A stretch of 52,374 nucleotides of DNA from Pleurotus djamor (taxonomy: Eukaryota > Basidiomycota > Agaricomycetes > Agaricales > Pleurotaceae), in assembly GCA_029747585.1 (NCBI GenBank), contig JAPEVF010000090.1:64276-116649 (forward strand), read 5' to 3'. Made by a program: the position numbers and the translations under genes. Below are positions 21,375 through 32,196 of the stretch, piece after piece. Each line of letters begins with the position of its first letter. The stretch's first letter is position 1. The notes below the pieces were generated by a model, which did not search any database, was not told where the DNA came from, and was given only the letters and a program-made list of their open reading frames with translations.

Positions 21375-22220
21375 CTAGTCTTCAGCCATGTCCGAGTTGA
21401 CAGCCTGGAAAGAAGGAAAGAGCATTCAGCGAGTGTTTTCCGCCGTCGGTGATTATGACATACATCGGCATGATGATGCGCTGAATTTCCGTTCAAAGAT
21501 GAGCCATTCGTGGTTGAAACACCATTTGAGTAAGAATGGGAAGCTTGAAGGGATTCTCGTGAATCTGGCCTCGATATTCGTTGGCTTGGCTTCCTCGGGT
21601 CATACGGCACCCAGTCATCGTAGTCCCGAGCGGGCACTGGGGTGTCCACAAGATCACTGACGCGTCTGTGATCACTGTTATACCCTGCACTTGTTCGGTG
21701 GGAAGAGCTTCGTGGAGGTTGGGCGTAGACGGCCATAGTATCGAGCAGCAGACTGTGCGAGTGAATCAAGTGGCTGCTCATGCAAAATAAGGATGAAAAC
21801 TCACTCATTTTCCGCCTGAAGTTGCTTCTGCTTCGCCGTTGCCAGTTCAAGCTCTCTATTGTATCTATCGCGCGTCGCAACGACTTGGTCATACTTTTCC
21901 CTCATCGCTTGGAACCTATGCAAAAGCGTCTCTCAGTAAACGTGCACCAACATCCACAGAGAGTGCACATACTTCTCTTTGTATCTTGTCGGCCCACGAT
22001 GTGAAGTGTGCTGCAAAGTTCACATCAGAAAGGATGAACATCGCGCTCGTTGGGGGACAACTCCGAACCTTACATGGTGGTGGTGATGTTTGTGACTTCT
22101 TGACGCATTCGAGCCCGCTTGCTGATGATCATCAGGACGAGGCTGGTCTTGGTTCCGAGGGGGAGCGTTTTGGTCGACATTGGATGCGGATGCGGGGCCA
22201 GCTTCCATGTCCATGTCCAT
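21375..22220 (-). CDS. Small coiled-coil protein, 204 aa, hypothetical
   Basis: Predicted exons (high to low) 22220-22074, 22010-21973, 21915-21805, 21752-21464 and 21404-21375; 205 codons with the stop and phases consistent throughout. The first exon encodes an acidic, Asn/Asp/Gln-rich region ending in a His run. A coiled coil follows (K-F-Q-A-M-R-E-K-Y-D-Q-V-V-A-T-R-D-R-Y, then E-L-E-L-A-T-A-K-Q-K-Q-L-Q-A-E-N-D). The C-terminal part has D-Y-D-D-W-V-P-Y-D-P-R and ends M-A-E-D. Start chosen at M-D-M-D-M; an in-frame ATG at 22316 is only 23 bp from the start of the divergent F-box-like gene and is less likely. No family recognised; a subunit of a larger complex is plausible. Confidence 0.6.
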
Positions 22221-22339
22221 GGGTTGACGAGATGAGAGTAAAGTGGTGGTGACCGATGAAGTTGATCGTGGAAATAACTTGCTGACTGTGAGAACGCTAG
22301 CTCTTAGCCAAGTCATAAGTCATCCCTTCAACAACTTTC
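22221..22339. promoter_or_regulatory. Short bidirectional promoter (119 bp)
   Basis: The only DNA between two divergent coding starts: the coiled-coil gene (leftward) and the F-box-like gene (rightward). No TATA element seen. Confidence 0.4.
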
Positions 22340-23614
22340 ATGAACGGACTCCTTCCCCAAGAGCTCATCGAGGCAATTGTCGGCCACATAAAAGGAACGA
22401 CGGACCTACGAAACTGTGCACTCATTTCTCACGCATGGGTTCGCCCCAGCCAGGCTCGCCTTTTCAATTCCTTGTCTATCCCACTTGCTCGATCGATAGG
22501 TCTTGAGCTGCCCTCTCATGGCAGCGTCAGTAAATCCATAGCCTATCGACTAGAAAAATTCACGGAAGACTCACCCCACATACTGGACTATTTTGAATGT
22601 CTCAATCTCACCCTTGAGCACATTGTCGACAATCCCGTCCGACTCTCTTCGGTCAACCACGTCGCTGGAATGCTTCCTCTGTTCGGCAGGTTGAAGGTGC
22701 TAAAGCTTATATCCATGGGTGTTTGGCTTGAGGACGCCGTCAGCCCGCCTCTGATGCAGTCCCTCAGCTATGTCATCAAATCTCCCGTCAGGCATCTCAC
22801 CATTCATACAATCGTTTTCCGACATCTGTCAGAATTCGTAGAATTGCTAAGCGACAATCCAGAGCTTGACTCCCTTACCTTGAAGTTCGTTGTGCTATGT
22901 CCCTCCATCTTGGAGACGCGTGCGGACGCACTCCGGCACCCATTTAGCGTTTCTCTGCAAACATTCTCTGTGGTATACGGCAGGCTATTTCCAGCCCTAA
23001 CTACTTATTTCGCATATCTCGGGAGTGTGAAAGTTACCCACCTTTCTATGGCCTGGACTATTGAAGAGGATCCGAAAGACTTAATAACAACCTTGGAGCC
23101 GTCGAGTCTCGTATCACTTGAGCTTTTTCCGGGAGAACGTGAGCCCAAATCATCTCTTACTGCCAGGTTTTATTCATTCATTCATCCCGTAGCTCCTATT
23201 CGGGATAATAATCTATATTTTACCCTATCCACGTTCACCAACCTCCGAAAGCTTTCCTTCCCTCTCCATGATCCTGAATCGTTCGACCTCCTATCCTCTC
23301 TGCCTCGGCCCCAGCACATCGCGTCGCTCATAATCAAAATATTCACCTCTTCGAATACCCTCTTTTTCGAGGCCGCCATTCTACAGCGACTTGACACTTT
23401 TCTGTCGTCGCCTCATTTCAGTGGCCTGAAAGATGTCGTCGTCCCTTGCTCTGGCGTCCGCATAGATCCTAAGGCGATCACCAAGATAGCGAATGGTTTC
23501 CCCCTGCTACTCGGACGAGGCATCTTGTCCATCGCCTCCTCAATATATTCCTCTTCCAGGTCCGACCTTCGATATCAAGCTTCAGAAATCCTATCCATGA
23601 CAACGACGACTTGA
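22340..23614 (+). CDS. F-box-like protein, family A, intact
   Basis: A 424-residue single-exon frame. The N terminus (L-P-Q-E-L-I-E-A-I-V onward, then L-R-N-C-A-L-I-S-H-A-W and S-Q-A-R-L-F) is an F-box-like helix set as in many Agaricomycete F-box proteins. The rest contains leucine-rich segments (L-K-V-L-K-L-I-S, L-D-S-L-T-L-K-F-V, L-R-K-L-S-F-P) of irregular LRR type. F-box proteins bind Skp1 and present substrates to SCF ubiquitin ligases; no substrate can be inferred. It is the intact relative of the disrupted copy at 2558-3895, and a decayed third copy follows directly downstream. Confidence 0.75.
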   Translation: MNGLLPQELIEAIVGHIKGTTDLRNCALISHAWVRPSQARLFNSLSIPLARSIGLELPSHGSVSKSIAYRLEKFTEDSPHILDYFECLNLTLEHIVDNPVRLSSVNHVAGMLPLFGRLKVLKLISMGVWLEDAVSPPLMQSLSYVIKSPVRHLTIHTIVFRHLSEFVELLSDNPELDSLTLKFVVLCPSILETRADALRHPFSVSLQTFSVVYGRLFPALTTYFAYLGSVKVTHLSMAWTIEEDPKDLITTLEPSSLVSLELFPGEREPKSSLTARFYSFIHPVAPIRDNNLYFTLSTFTNLRKLSFPLHDPESFDLLSSLPRPQHIASLIIKIFTSSNTLFFEAAILQRLDTFLSSPHFSGLKDVVVPCSGVRIDPKAITKIANGFPLLLGRGILSIASSIYSSSRSDLRYQASEILSMTTTT

Positions 23615-23673
23615 GCGATGTCTTGGACATCATTAGAATTGCGAATGCATCTTGATCCTAGATTCGGCAGGCA

Positions 23674-24355
23674 TTGACATCGCTTAGTATGAAAGTTTTG
23701 CTCAGCCCGTGTCCCTTTTCCTCAGCCGTTTTCCTCGATTGTCAATGCCTTGGTCCAATACTGGTAGGGGTTTCCTTCAAAGTCAAGCGGTTTCTCGCGC
23801 ATGGAGCTCTGGTTCCAACTTCGGTGATGTGCACTCATTTGTGCCTTCCCTCTTCTGTCGAAGACTTATCCTTGTTCCCCGGAAAACAGTGTCAGACTTC
23901 GTGGCAATCTTTTGTTATTTCGTAGGCTGACTAGTTCCCACGGGTCCATGAGTAAGAGAGGAGCTTACCGGTGACTTGAAGCCCTTCTCGAATCTACGAA
24001 AACTTTCTTTTCTACGCCAGTCACATCCTTGGTATGTTGGAAACGCTCCTACCAGAAAACCACTTTGAATCAGTGGTCTTCAAGGTGTACCCCTCCTTCT
24101 TGCCTCCCCGCGCAACGTATTCGGCGATTTAGACCGAATCTTCATTTCACCGCTCTTCCCTCGGCCACGGAGGTGATAGTATGTGCTTTCGCTACGGAGT
24201 ACCGCTCAGAAATCTTTACATTGGTCAATACCACCCTGCCCTTGTGCCTTGCGCGGGGATTCCTGTTCATCGACCTGTGTCAGGCATCGAGCCTTCGTCC
24301 TTTTTCACATCCTTGCACGAGCCTAGCCTCTATACCATGGCATAGTCGTCAATGA
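23674..24355 (+). pseudogene. Decayed F-box-like gene, family A, C-terminal half
   Basis: Pieces in shifting frames match the C-terminal half of the gene just upstream: S-L-F-P-G-K near 23868-23887, S-N-L-R-K-L-S-F near 23982-24010, G-D-L-D-R-I-F near 24119-24142, and L-P-L-C-L-A-R-G-F-L-F-I-D near 24236-24272 (G-I-L-S-I in the intact copies). Stops and frameshifts interrupt it. The N-terminal F-box part is not detectable. The homology is weak but collinear. Confidence 0.5.
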
Positions 24356-24771
24356 TCCTTGGGTTCAGTTGAACCGCAGAGGAATAGCTCAAGATACATG
24401 CTTCTCTCGTGGAGCTACGCCAACTCGTCTTTCGAGTGTGGTAGGTGGTCGACGCCCTGGATAAACGCAATGAACTCTCGCGAAAACTTCAAATGGTAAA
24501 TGGTACCTCGGGCGTCACTATCAAGATGATTGGTCAAACAATGCTCTTGGGAGATTGGTTGGTTGGGCATGCGGAGTGATGCCGCCTGACTTTTTTGCAT
24601 CTCACACCATCAAAACACTCACAAGGCTATGTCCACCCTTGAGGCCTGGTCCCATCGAATTTTATGCTTGCTTCTGACGCTCTTGGTCGAGCCTTAGCCT
24701 GTTGGTGGGTCCAATCGATGAAGGCGGCTACACAGCAATGAACTAAAGGGGATTTTTGACAGGGGTCGCTG
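24356..24771. promoter_or_regulatory. Upstream region of the first family-B F-box-like gene
   Basis: Contains TCCAATCGATG at 24710-24720. The stretch from about 24620 resembles 27220-27310 upstream of the second family-B gene, including GGCTATGTC...CTTGAGG. No coding frame of note. Confidence 0.4.
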
Positions 24772-24782
24772 CACTTAAATAC
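24772..24782 (+). promoter_or_regulatory. Conserved TTAAATA promoter element
   Basis: CACTTAAATAC, about 130 bp before the ATG at 24911. A near-identical CGCTTAAATAC precedes the paralogue at 27520. Confidence 0.4.
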
Positions 24783-24910
24783 TTCCCCATGTCCATCTGC
24801 TTCGTATCCTCACGATAGACCTGACTCTTTCGCAGCGTCAGAACAGTGACTCATCTTCTTCCCCCCTCAAAGCACCCTCTATCTTCGGCACATCCTGAAC
24901 GATCAGCATC

Positions 24911-26258
24911 ATGTCGTTCCTGAAGCTTCCTGTTCACCTCTCGCCTGAGCTCATCTACATGACGCTGAGCTACCTTGACAAGACTCACGACTTCCAGACT
25001 CTGGCAGCTTGCACTTTGGTCAACCGTCAGTGGAAACGACCGTCACAAGATCGTCTGTTTTCCGTCATTTCCGTCCATCTTGCGGACAGACCAGAGGTCG
25101 ATGACGATGACGACAGCATGATGATTGATGGGTCAGTGGGAGGTGACACGGACGACCGACAGTACGAGCACTTCGCAGGATTGATCAAGGAATTCGAGCA
25201 ATCTCCTCGTCTCATCTCCCATACGTCCTCGGTTTCGATCACTCTCCATCCCTCGTCGACGCCTGGTCCTGCCTGGAATCATCTTTTCCCATTGGTGACC
25301 AAGTTCATCGAAATAACTCAGCACGCTCGCTGCTACGAGCTCGGGGGACTCTTTAGTCATCCAACACTACAGGAGTCTGGAGCTGTCGATGCTGTACGCC
25401 AGCTCATCGAAACTGCCACACTGAAGAAGATCTCCTTCACGAAATGTGGCCTCACTTCTGTTAAGGCAATCACATCACTTGGCACCAATACCAGTCGTAA
25501 GATCCCTTCGACCATCATACTATCTCAAATTTACGACGACTATACCGACGACCAGAATGTTGAGCGGTATTGGAAATGGACCACATCCAACTTCAAAATA
25601 TTGAACACAAGCTTCGCAGTCGCCTCTCGCATACTCTGTGCCAAACCACAGGATATTACGCTCAATGAGTGCCTCACACTCGACCTGATTGATGATACCG
25701 AGCTTGATAAGTTCATGGATCTAATATCCTACTCACTTAAGCAACTCAAAATATCAATCAGTGAGCTGAAAACTGTCTCCAGCGTTTGTCTCACTTACCA
25801 GAAACTTCCCTTTTGCTTAGAGTTTCCCCGTACCTCTTTGAACCAAGTCCTCATTGACATGGATCCTTTTGATGCACTGTGTCACTTGTCCATTCGATGT
25901 GCTTGGGGTTTGACAGACGGATGCAACTATGAATCTGTCTATAACATGTTGGACACTTTCAGCACTTCAAACCAGCTGGAATCTCTCGAATTTTTTTNCG
26001 GAGAGCTTCCTTGGAACGGCACCTCTCAGTCTTCGGATGGACACGTCCGATATTGAGCCTTTGCGACAAGTCGATCAACTGCTTGCAACGCAGGAACGTT
26101 TCCCTTGCCTGAAAGCGGTACGGATGTTGGAAGGCTGTCAGCAGTACCAGGGTGAATTCAATGAGTATTTGGCGTCTCTACAATGGCATATGCAGAGTTT
26201 GATCGCGAGGGGAACGTTGGAGTTTCGGCATGGGATCCAGACGACGTTGGACTTTTGA
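24911..26258 (+). CDS. F-box-like protein, family B, copy 1 (frame broken by an N in a T run)
   Basis: Predicted exons 24911-25760 and 25821-26258. At 25997 an N follows seven T bases; removing it gives L-E-F-F-S-E-S-F-L-G-T, matching the paralogue, and a 428-residue protein. Read literally, the frame stops at 26056. The N terminus (L-S-P-E-L-I-Y-M-T-L, A-A-C-T-L-V-N-R-Q-W, S-Q-D-R-L-F) is F-box-like. An acidic D-D-D-D-D-S-M-M-I-D insert follows, then leucine-rich helices without clear LRR periodicity. Intron 25761-25820 is 60 nt and open in frame. Likely an SCF substrate adaptor. About 2.6 kb upstream of, and same strand as, its paralogue at 27520. Confidence 0.75.
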
Positions 26259-27350
26259 AGGTACATACCCCCTAAACCTTCGCCAAATGTGATTACCGGA
26301 AGCATACGCACGATTACACGATTTTCTTTTTCGCCCCTCCGCATGTCCCACGGGCTTCGATAAGGTCACCAGGTTCGTAGCATGAAGTTCAAACCTCCCT
26401 CCTTGCCCCTAAAACAATAGGGTTTCGCCCACTCCCAAGCAATATCCCCTTACCCATGTGGGGCCCCATCACCGGGTACTACGCCCACAGTCGCCTCTTT
26501 GCGGGATCTAACAGCGTTCGAGTCAAAGCTGTACTTACATCACGCTCCATCCCCGCTGCCTCGGTTCGTCGTCACTCGTCTGTAGGTCCAATCGATGAAC
26601 AATGATCATGAGCCCGGAGAAAGGAGATAAAAATGGCATTTACGAGATGGATGGGACTCCGTGGGGCTGGGAATTGCGTGGTGCGGAAGTCAGAGATGAA
26701 CAACTTCTCTGACCGATGAGATGCTCGCTGATTACCAGTTAAGTATCTTTTTGTTGTAAACGAAGACTCAAAAGTCCTTACGCCTCAGTCCGCTGGAAGT
26801 TCTGTAAATATCTCCTGGAGTCCACTTAAGTATCAGCAGGTACAACGGACTAGACTCAACTTGAATTGAGAATGCGGACGTTGAGACCTTGTCCGCTTCA
26901 ACTGTCTGCTTGCTGTGGCACTCCGACTACTACGTCCGAGGCTAGCCCTGGATGGATGACTCGGTGATGTCGCCGTTTCACCTACTTGCCAAGATTGGGA
27001 GTAGTCGTAGGTTTGGCCAAACTGAGTCTGCTCTTCTGACTCGTGCTCAGGAATTACTCTCCTCGTGGATAGAAGGCTGTAGGAAACGTAATGGCAAGCT
27101 TCTGGTCAAATTTTGTCGAGTCAATAGGAGGAGAAAAGGAGAACCCTGTCTGTTGCCAACCAGGGTCTCCCGTCTCGCTGACTCATCCGTCGTCTGTCTT
27201 ACTGAACCAGCGCTATGCCAGGCTATGTCTCTCCTTGAGGCGCGGTCTCGTGAGCTATATCAGTGATGCCTTCGTTTGCCTTGGTCTGCAGAACAATCCA
27301 ATCGATGGAGCCAAGCTTGGCCTCCAGAGCTGTGAGTCAACGGGCTATGC
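26259..27350. other. Intergenic between the family-B genes, with an orphan promoter motif
   Basis: No confident gene; short frames at 26952-27363 are featureless. TCCAATCGATG occurs at 26587-26597 with no gene after it, and again at 27297-27307 upstream of the next gene. A lost third family-B copy is one explanation. Confidence 0.35.
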
Positions 27351-27360
27351 GCTTAAATAC
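27351..27360 (+). promoter_or_regulatory. Conserved TTAAATA promoter element, second copy
   Basis: GCTTAAATAC about 160 bp before the ATG at 27520, matching 24772-24782. Confidence 0.4.
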
Positions 27361-27519
27361 TGACACTCGTTACAACGCAACATCGTTCACCGCTCCAATA
27401 CTTCAAAGCTTCAAGCTTCAAGCTTCAGCTTCAACTATCAACCATCCATCCCACCTTCGACGCAACCGGCCGTGTAACTTTGGATCATCTTCCGCTTCGA
27501 CGACCTAACGGGATTCCTC

Positions 27520-28839
27520 ATGTCGTTTAAACGACTTCCTGTCCACCTACCACCTGAACTCATCTTTATAACGCTCTACTACCTTTACAAGGACCAAGAC
27601 TTCGAAACCCTCGCGGCCTGTGCCCTGGTAAACCGACAATGGAAGCGACCGTCCCAAGATCGTCTGTTTTCCAAACTTTGTATTCGCCTTGGTGAAAGCC
27701 TTGAGGTTGATAACGATGGCGACGACATGATGATCGACGGTCCCGCTAAGCCAAACGACTCGCAGTACGAGCGGTTTGTTGGACTGATCAATATCCTTGA
27801 ACAATCACCTCGTCTCATTGCCCACACGTCTTCTGTTTCCATCCTTCTACTTCCATCCTCGACTCCTGGTCCTATTTGGGGCCACCTTTTCCCGCTGGTC
27901 GCTAGGCTAGTTAAACTAGCCCAGCACGTTCGCTGCTTCGAGATCGGAGGGTTCTTCAATCATCCAACGCTACACGAGTCTGGGGTTGTCAGTGCTATGC
28001 ATCAGCTCCTCGAGACCACTTCACTCAAGAAGCTGACATTCACCAGATGCGGCCACACGGCCGTCAACACACTTACTACACTCGTTGGTGACGAGGAGCT
28101 CAGGATCCCTCCCACCTACATCCTGTCCGAAATTTACGATGATGATGTCGATAATCAAGAAATTGAAAATAGATGGACCTGGACGATCGACAACTTCGAA
28201 ATCTTGAATACAAGCTATGCGGTCGTCTCCCGTATCCTCTGCGCGGAACCCCACAAGGTCAAACTTTCTGAGTGCCTTACACTCGATCTAGTGGACGACA
28301 CAGAACTTGAGAAGTTTATGGATCTAATGTCCCACTCGCTGAAACGACTGAAACTTTCAATCAGTAGGTTATAAATACTAGTCTGACTAGGCTCGTCAAT
28401 AATTTACCATCTCTTAGAATCTCCGCGTACATCCTTAGACCAATGTCTAATTGACATGAACTCATTCGATGCTCTACGTCACCTAACGATTCGATGTGCC
28501 TGGGATTCAAACGATGGACGCAACTATGAATCCGTTTACAACCTCATGGACACTTTCAGCGACTCAAACCGACTGAGATCTCTCGAACTCATCTCGGAAA
28601 GCTTCCTTGGAACAACTCCATTGAGTCTTCGGATGGACACATCTGATACGGAGCCTCTGCGACAGTTGGATCAATTGCTCTCGGAACAGGAACGCTTCCC
28701 TCGTCTCCAAACCGTGAAGATGTCGGAAGGTTGGCAGTATGGAGGAGACTTGGATGAGTATGTGACGTCTCTCCGAGGGCACATGCAGACCCTACATGCG
28801 AGGGGGATCCTGGAGTTTACAAGACAGATGAATCAATAG
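27520..28839 (+). CDS. F-box-like protein, family B, copy 2
   Basis: Predicted exons 27520-28363 and 28418-28839, 421 residues. The intron is at the same codon as in copy 1 but is 54 nt with stops. The sequence follows copy 1 closely from M-S-F-K-R-L-P-V-H-L-P-P-E-L through the acidic M-M-I-D insert to S-E-S-F-L-G-T-T-P-L-S-L. The N-terminal F-box-like motif (A-A-C-A-L-V-N-R-Q-W-K-R-P-S-Q-D-R-L-F) is intact. Expected to act as an SCF adaptor; the target is unknown. The pair arose by tandem duplication that included upstream DNA. Confidence 0.75.
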
Positions 28840-29229
28840 GCGATGGGTCGGCTAGCTCTTGATGATGTTCCACAAGTATGAAAGCTGAGCAGATCTTTGC
28901 ATTAGCAGGAAGAAGGATGTATCTTATGCTTGAATTCACTTCTCTAGTCCATCGTTTGTGTCGGGTGCGCCAGGTTCGTGAGGGTTCACCCACTCGCTGT
29001 CCGTCACTCCTGACTGGGACAGGAGCGAAGACGACCCCTGTCTGATCGAGTGCCTGTGATCTTCCAGCTCCTTCCTTTCAACTCAAACTCTTGTCATTGA
29101 GGTGCTCGCATAGTGTGCTTCGCGGGCTTACGGGTGATCGATTGATCTCTTATGCTACGGTCATTGTATTACCGTTAGTGATAACGCTATGCTTCGTTCT
29201 TGAGTACTTGAGTGCTCGTCCTTATACAG
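28840..29229. other. Intergenic, degraded
   Basis: 3' flank of the F-box-like gene. Probably also the vanished upstream exons of the P450 relic that follows; no clear homology remains. Confidence 0.3.
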
Positions 29230-29590
29230 GATGTTTATCGACCGCTATGTTGCCAATAGCACCATTTTTATCCAAGAAGCGTCCATATTACTGGGTTTTG
29301 ATACCCTCCCCACTCAAGATGATAAGCTGGTTACAAGCTCCGGCAGACTACAAGCTAACTCTACCCCCGATGCTAACGTTACTGATGCTGGAGGCTTTGA
29401 ATTTGAAGCGTGCTTACATAACCCCCACCCCCACTTTCCGAACTACCGAGTTCCAGCTCCCAAGCAGACTTCTCGACCTAGAAACCCGAAGTCGTTTAGA
29501 CGCAGGATACTACCTTGTCGGCCGCGGAATGACGTTCGTGAAAATTCTGGAAGGAGCTACTCACAGCAAGTTGATAGGGCATGTGCATGA
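29230..29590 (+). pseudogene. P450 relic: last two exons only
   Basis: Exon-like pieces 29230-29409 and 29482-29590 correspond to the last two exons of the complete P450 that starts 273 bp downstream: Y-V-A-N-S-T-I-F-I-Q for H-V-A-N-S-T-L-F-I-Q, and a final exon with N-P-K-S-F-R-R. Splice-site positions and frames are kept. The heme ligand is lost: where the intact genes have M-C-V-G-R or A-C-T-G-R, this has M-F-I-D-R. No upstream exons are found, so no functional P450 can be made here. Confidence 0.7.
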
Positions 29591-29863
29591 CTTTTTATTG
29601 TATCAATCATTGCTTCTGTAACGCACTACCGATGACATGAATCATGTCTTTCTTATATTTTCTGAACGTACCCCTGAACCAGACAGGGTTTCCATTTTCT
29701 TCATCTCAAGTCCCACGCTTTCGCCTTTTGGGAGCACCACCGTGGGTAACGGGATCACCATCGCCAGACATGTCAAACTCGATGCTGATGCCGATGACGA
29801 AGCCATAACGCGTTGAAGTAAAGCTCAAATACATTGAACCTACTCTGCTCCTTCCTACATACC

Positions 29864-31982
29864 ATGGATTCTGTTTTCTCCCCAGCAGCAACATCCGCCG
29901 CTTTAGTATCCGTTTTTTGTGTGGTAACTTGCTACTACGCAATGTCCCGAAGGCGGAATTTGCCCCCTGGACCTCCTCGTTTACCTATCGTTGGCAATGT
30001 TCACCAACTTACATCGCGCTTGTGGCTCTCTATGACAGAATGGGTCAAAGTCTACGGTTGGCACTCGATTTCTTTCGGTGATGCTTTCCGTTCTGACCCA
30101 TTCGATAGGTCCTCTTGTTTACCTGTCTGCTCTGGGGCGCCCCATCGTCGTTCTGGGCTCGCACAAAGTCGCCCATGATCTTCTCGATCGACGGGCTCGC
30201 ATCTATTCTGACCGCCCAAGAAACATCGTCGCTGGTGAACTGATGACAAAAGGTCATCTCTTCGCCTTGTCTAGTTACACCTCATCATCCCAGCGTATGC
30301 ATCAATCTGCGCATGAGTAAGTGAGCGATAACCCTCATTACCAATCTCCAACTGTGTATCCCAGAGCAATCGGAGTTCGAGTCTACCGCGATTATTTCCC
30401 CATCCAAGAACGGGAATCCTTACTCCTTATTTCATCTTTACTCGTCTCACCCAATGATTTCATCGAACAATTGAAACGTGCTACCGCTTCAACGATGATC
30501 TCAGTCATTTATGGTGTCCCCTCTATCCTGGATCCCAAAGACCGATTGCTCCTTCTCGCTGACGGAATCGGGGAGGCTGTCACTCAAGCGGCGTTGCCTG
30601 GTGCCTACTTTGTGGAGTTCCTGCCGTGGATGATGCATTTGCCTCGTTGGATGCAAGTCCATCTCGTTGATAACCCCCAAGCGAAATTGACCGCGCGATC
30701 ACTGGCAGGTGTCCTTGGAGAATAAAGGCGGAAAATTGGTATACTCAAACATTTAACGCCCTCGAAAGGCTACTGCAGGATGTAGCTGATCGTGAGGTCA
30801 GCCTACCAAAGACGAATCGAACCTGCCCGGCGCTCGCTGACTATCGTTCGCCTTCATAGAGATCAGGCGTCCACATCCCTTGTGCCGCAAGCAGCCTTCT
30901 CAATGATTTATCCAAGGGTACATTGACTAAGGAAGAAGCAATTTGGACGGCGGGAACGATTTAGTAAGTTCTTCATCCTTTTAGTAGAGGACCCAAGCTT
31001 TCCTGTTGATCGAGGAACAAAGCGCTGCTGGAGCGGAAACGGTGGGTTCTTACCCCAAGTTTCCATCATGATTCCAGGCTCACTGATATCTTGGAATAGA
31101 CTGCCGGTCAAATGCTGTGGTTTATGTTAGCTATGGTGCTTCACCCATCCGTTCAGAAGCGTGCACAGACAGAGCTAGACCATGTTGTTGGAAGGAGCCG
31201 CCTACCCTCCTTTACAGACCTCCCACAACTACCTTTCATACGCGCAATTGTGAAGGAGGTTTTTCGATGGCGACCGGTAGCACCTATGGGAGTACCTCAT
31301 CGCCTCACAACCGACGATTCTTATGAAGGCTACGACCTGCCCAAGGGAAGCATCTGTATCGCCAATGTATGGTAAGAGTTAAGCTCTCGATATCCTGCAC
31401 GCGAATGTTCAAGGCTCCGAAAGGGGACTCAACCAAGACCCAGAAGTTTATGGAGACGACGCTCACGAATTCAAGCCTGAACGCTTCCTGGATCAAGAAG
31501 GCAAACTTATCGACGGCGTACCGGGCGGCGCAGTCGACACAAAGCGTGAGGGACACGTAACTTATGGGTTTGGTCATCGGCATGTCTTTTCCTATCGCTC
31601 TGCATTCGGCTTCTAATTCCAACTCTCTGTGCAGAATGTGTGTTGGCCGTCATGTAGCCAATAGTACCCTGTTCATCCAAATAGCGTCTGTACTTTGGGC
31701 GTTTACCATCCTTCCTCAAGACGACGGGTTGGGTAATACTACCGACCATACTCGAGTTGGCGTTCCTGTCGATGCCAATGGTAGTGAGGCTAGAGGTATC
31801 GCAGCGTGCGTCACCTTCTTGTTTATCAACTTGTGCAGCTTCCAGCTACTAAGCTGAAGCTTTTGTCTAGAATCCCCAAGTTATTTAGATGCACCGCCGT
31901 CCCCAGGTTTGAAAATGTTCGTGAAATTGCTAGAGAAAATTACAACAGTGATTTGGCAGGGGATAGGTCTGATTCTTGGTGA
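29864..31982 (+). CDS. Cytochrome P450, complete, 10 exons, two GC-AG introns
   Basis: ER-anchored heme monooxygenase. Predicted exons 29864-30056, 30109-30316, 30365-30652, 30709-30796, 30860-30963, 31023-31041, 31100-31371, 31424-31579, 31635-31805 and 31871-31982 give 536 residues. Exons 3 to 8 have exactly the same lengths as in the P450 at 13028-15147 (288, 88, 104, 19, 272, 156 nt). Landmarks: P-P-G-P-P, I-helix A-G-A-E-T-T from a 19-nt micro-exon, E353-x-x-R356, P-E-R-F, heme loop Y-G-F-G-H-R-M-C-V-G-R with C445. At two introns (30653-30708 and 31580-31634) the donor is GCAAGT or GCATGT where the other P450 has GTAAGC or GTATGT. If these are not spliced, the gene is dead. Substrate unknown. 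Confidence 0.8.
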
Positions 31983-32196
31983 TAGTGCTAGTATTTTGAT
32001 TCATAAGCTGTCGTTTCTCTCCTGTTGTTTCCCATTCGGTTGCAACACGATGCAAGACCGGTGATTAGTTCCTCAATGCTTCCAGGACAGGGGTTATTGG
32101 CACGTGATAAGTAGAACCCCTGTGATCTAATTATACCTGCGTTTGTGGTCCGACTCCAGCTGGCCGGTGTGGCACTTGAGCTTGCTCTTCCCCAAC

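Noticed and set aside
22036..22316. Upstream starts and read-through frame of the small coiled-coil gene
   Set aside because: Only splicing at 22073 and 22011 puts all five exons in one phase; the alternative frame (F-A-A-H-F-T-S) cannot join the next exon.
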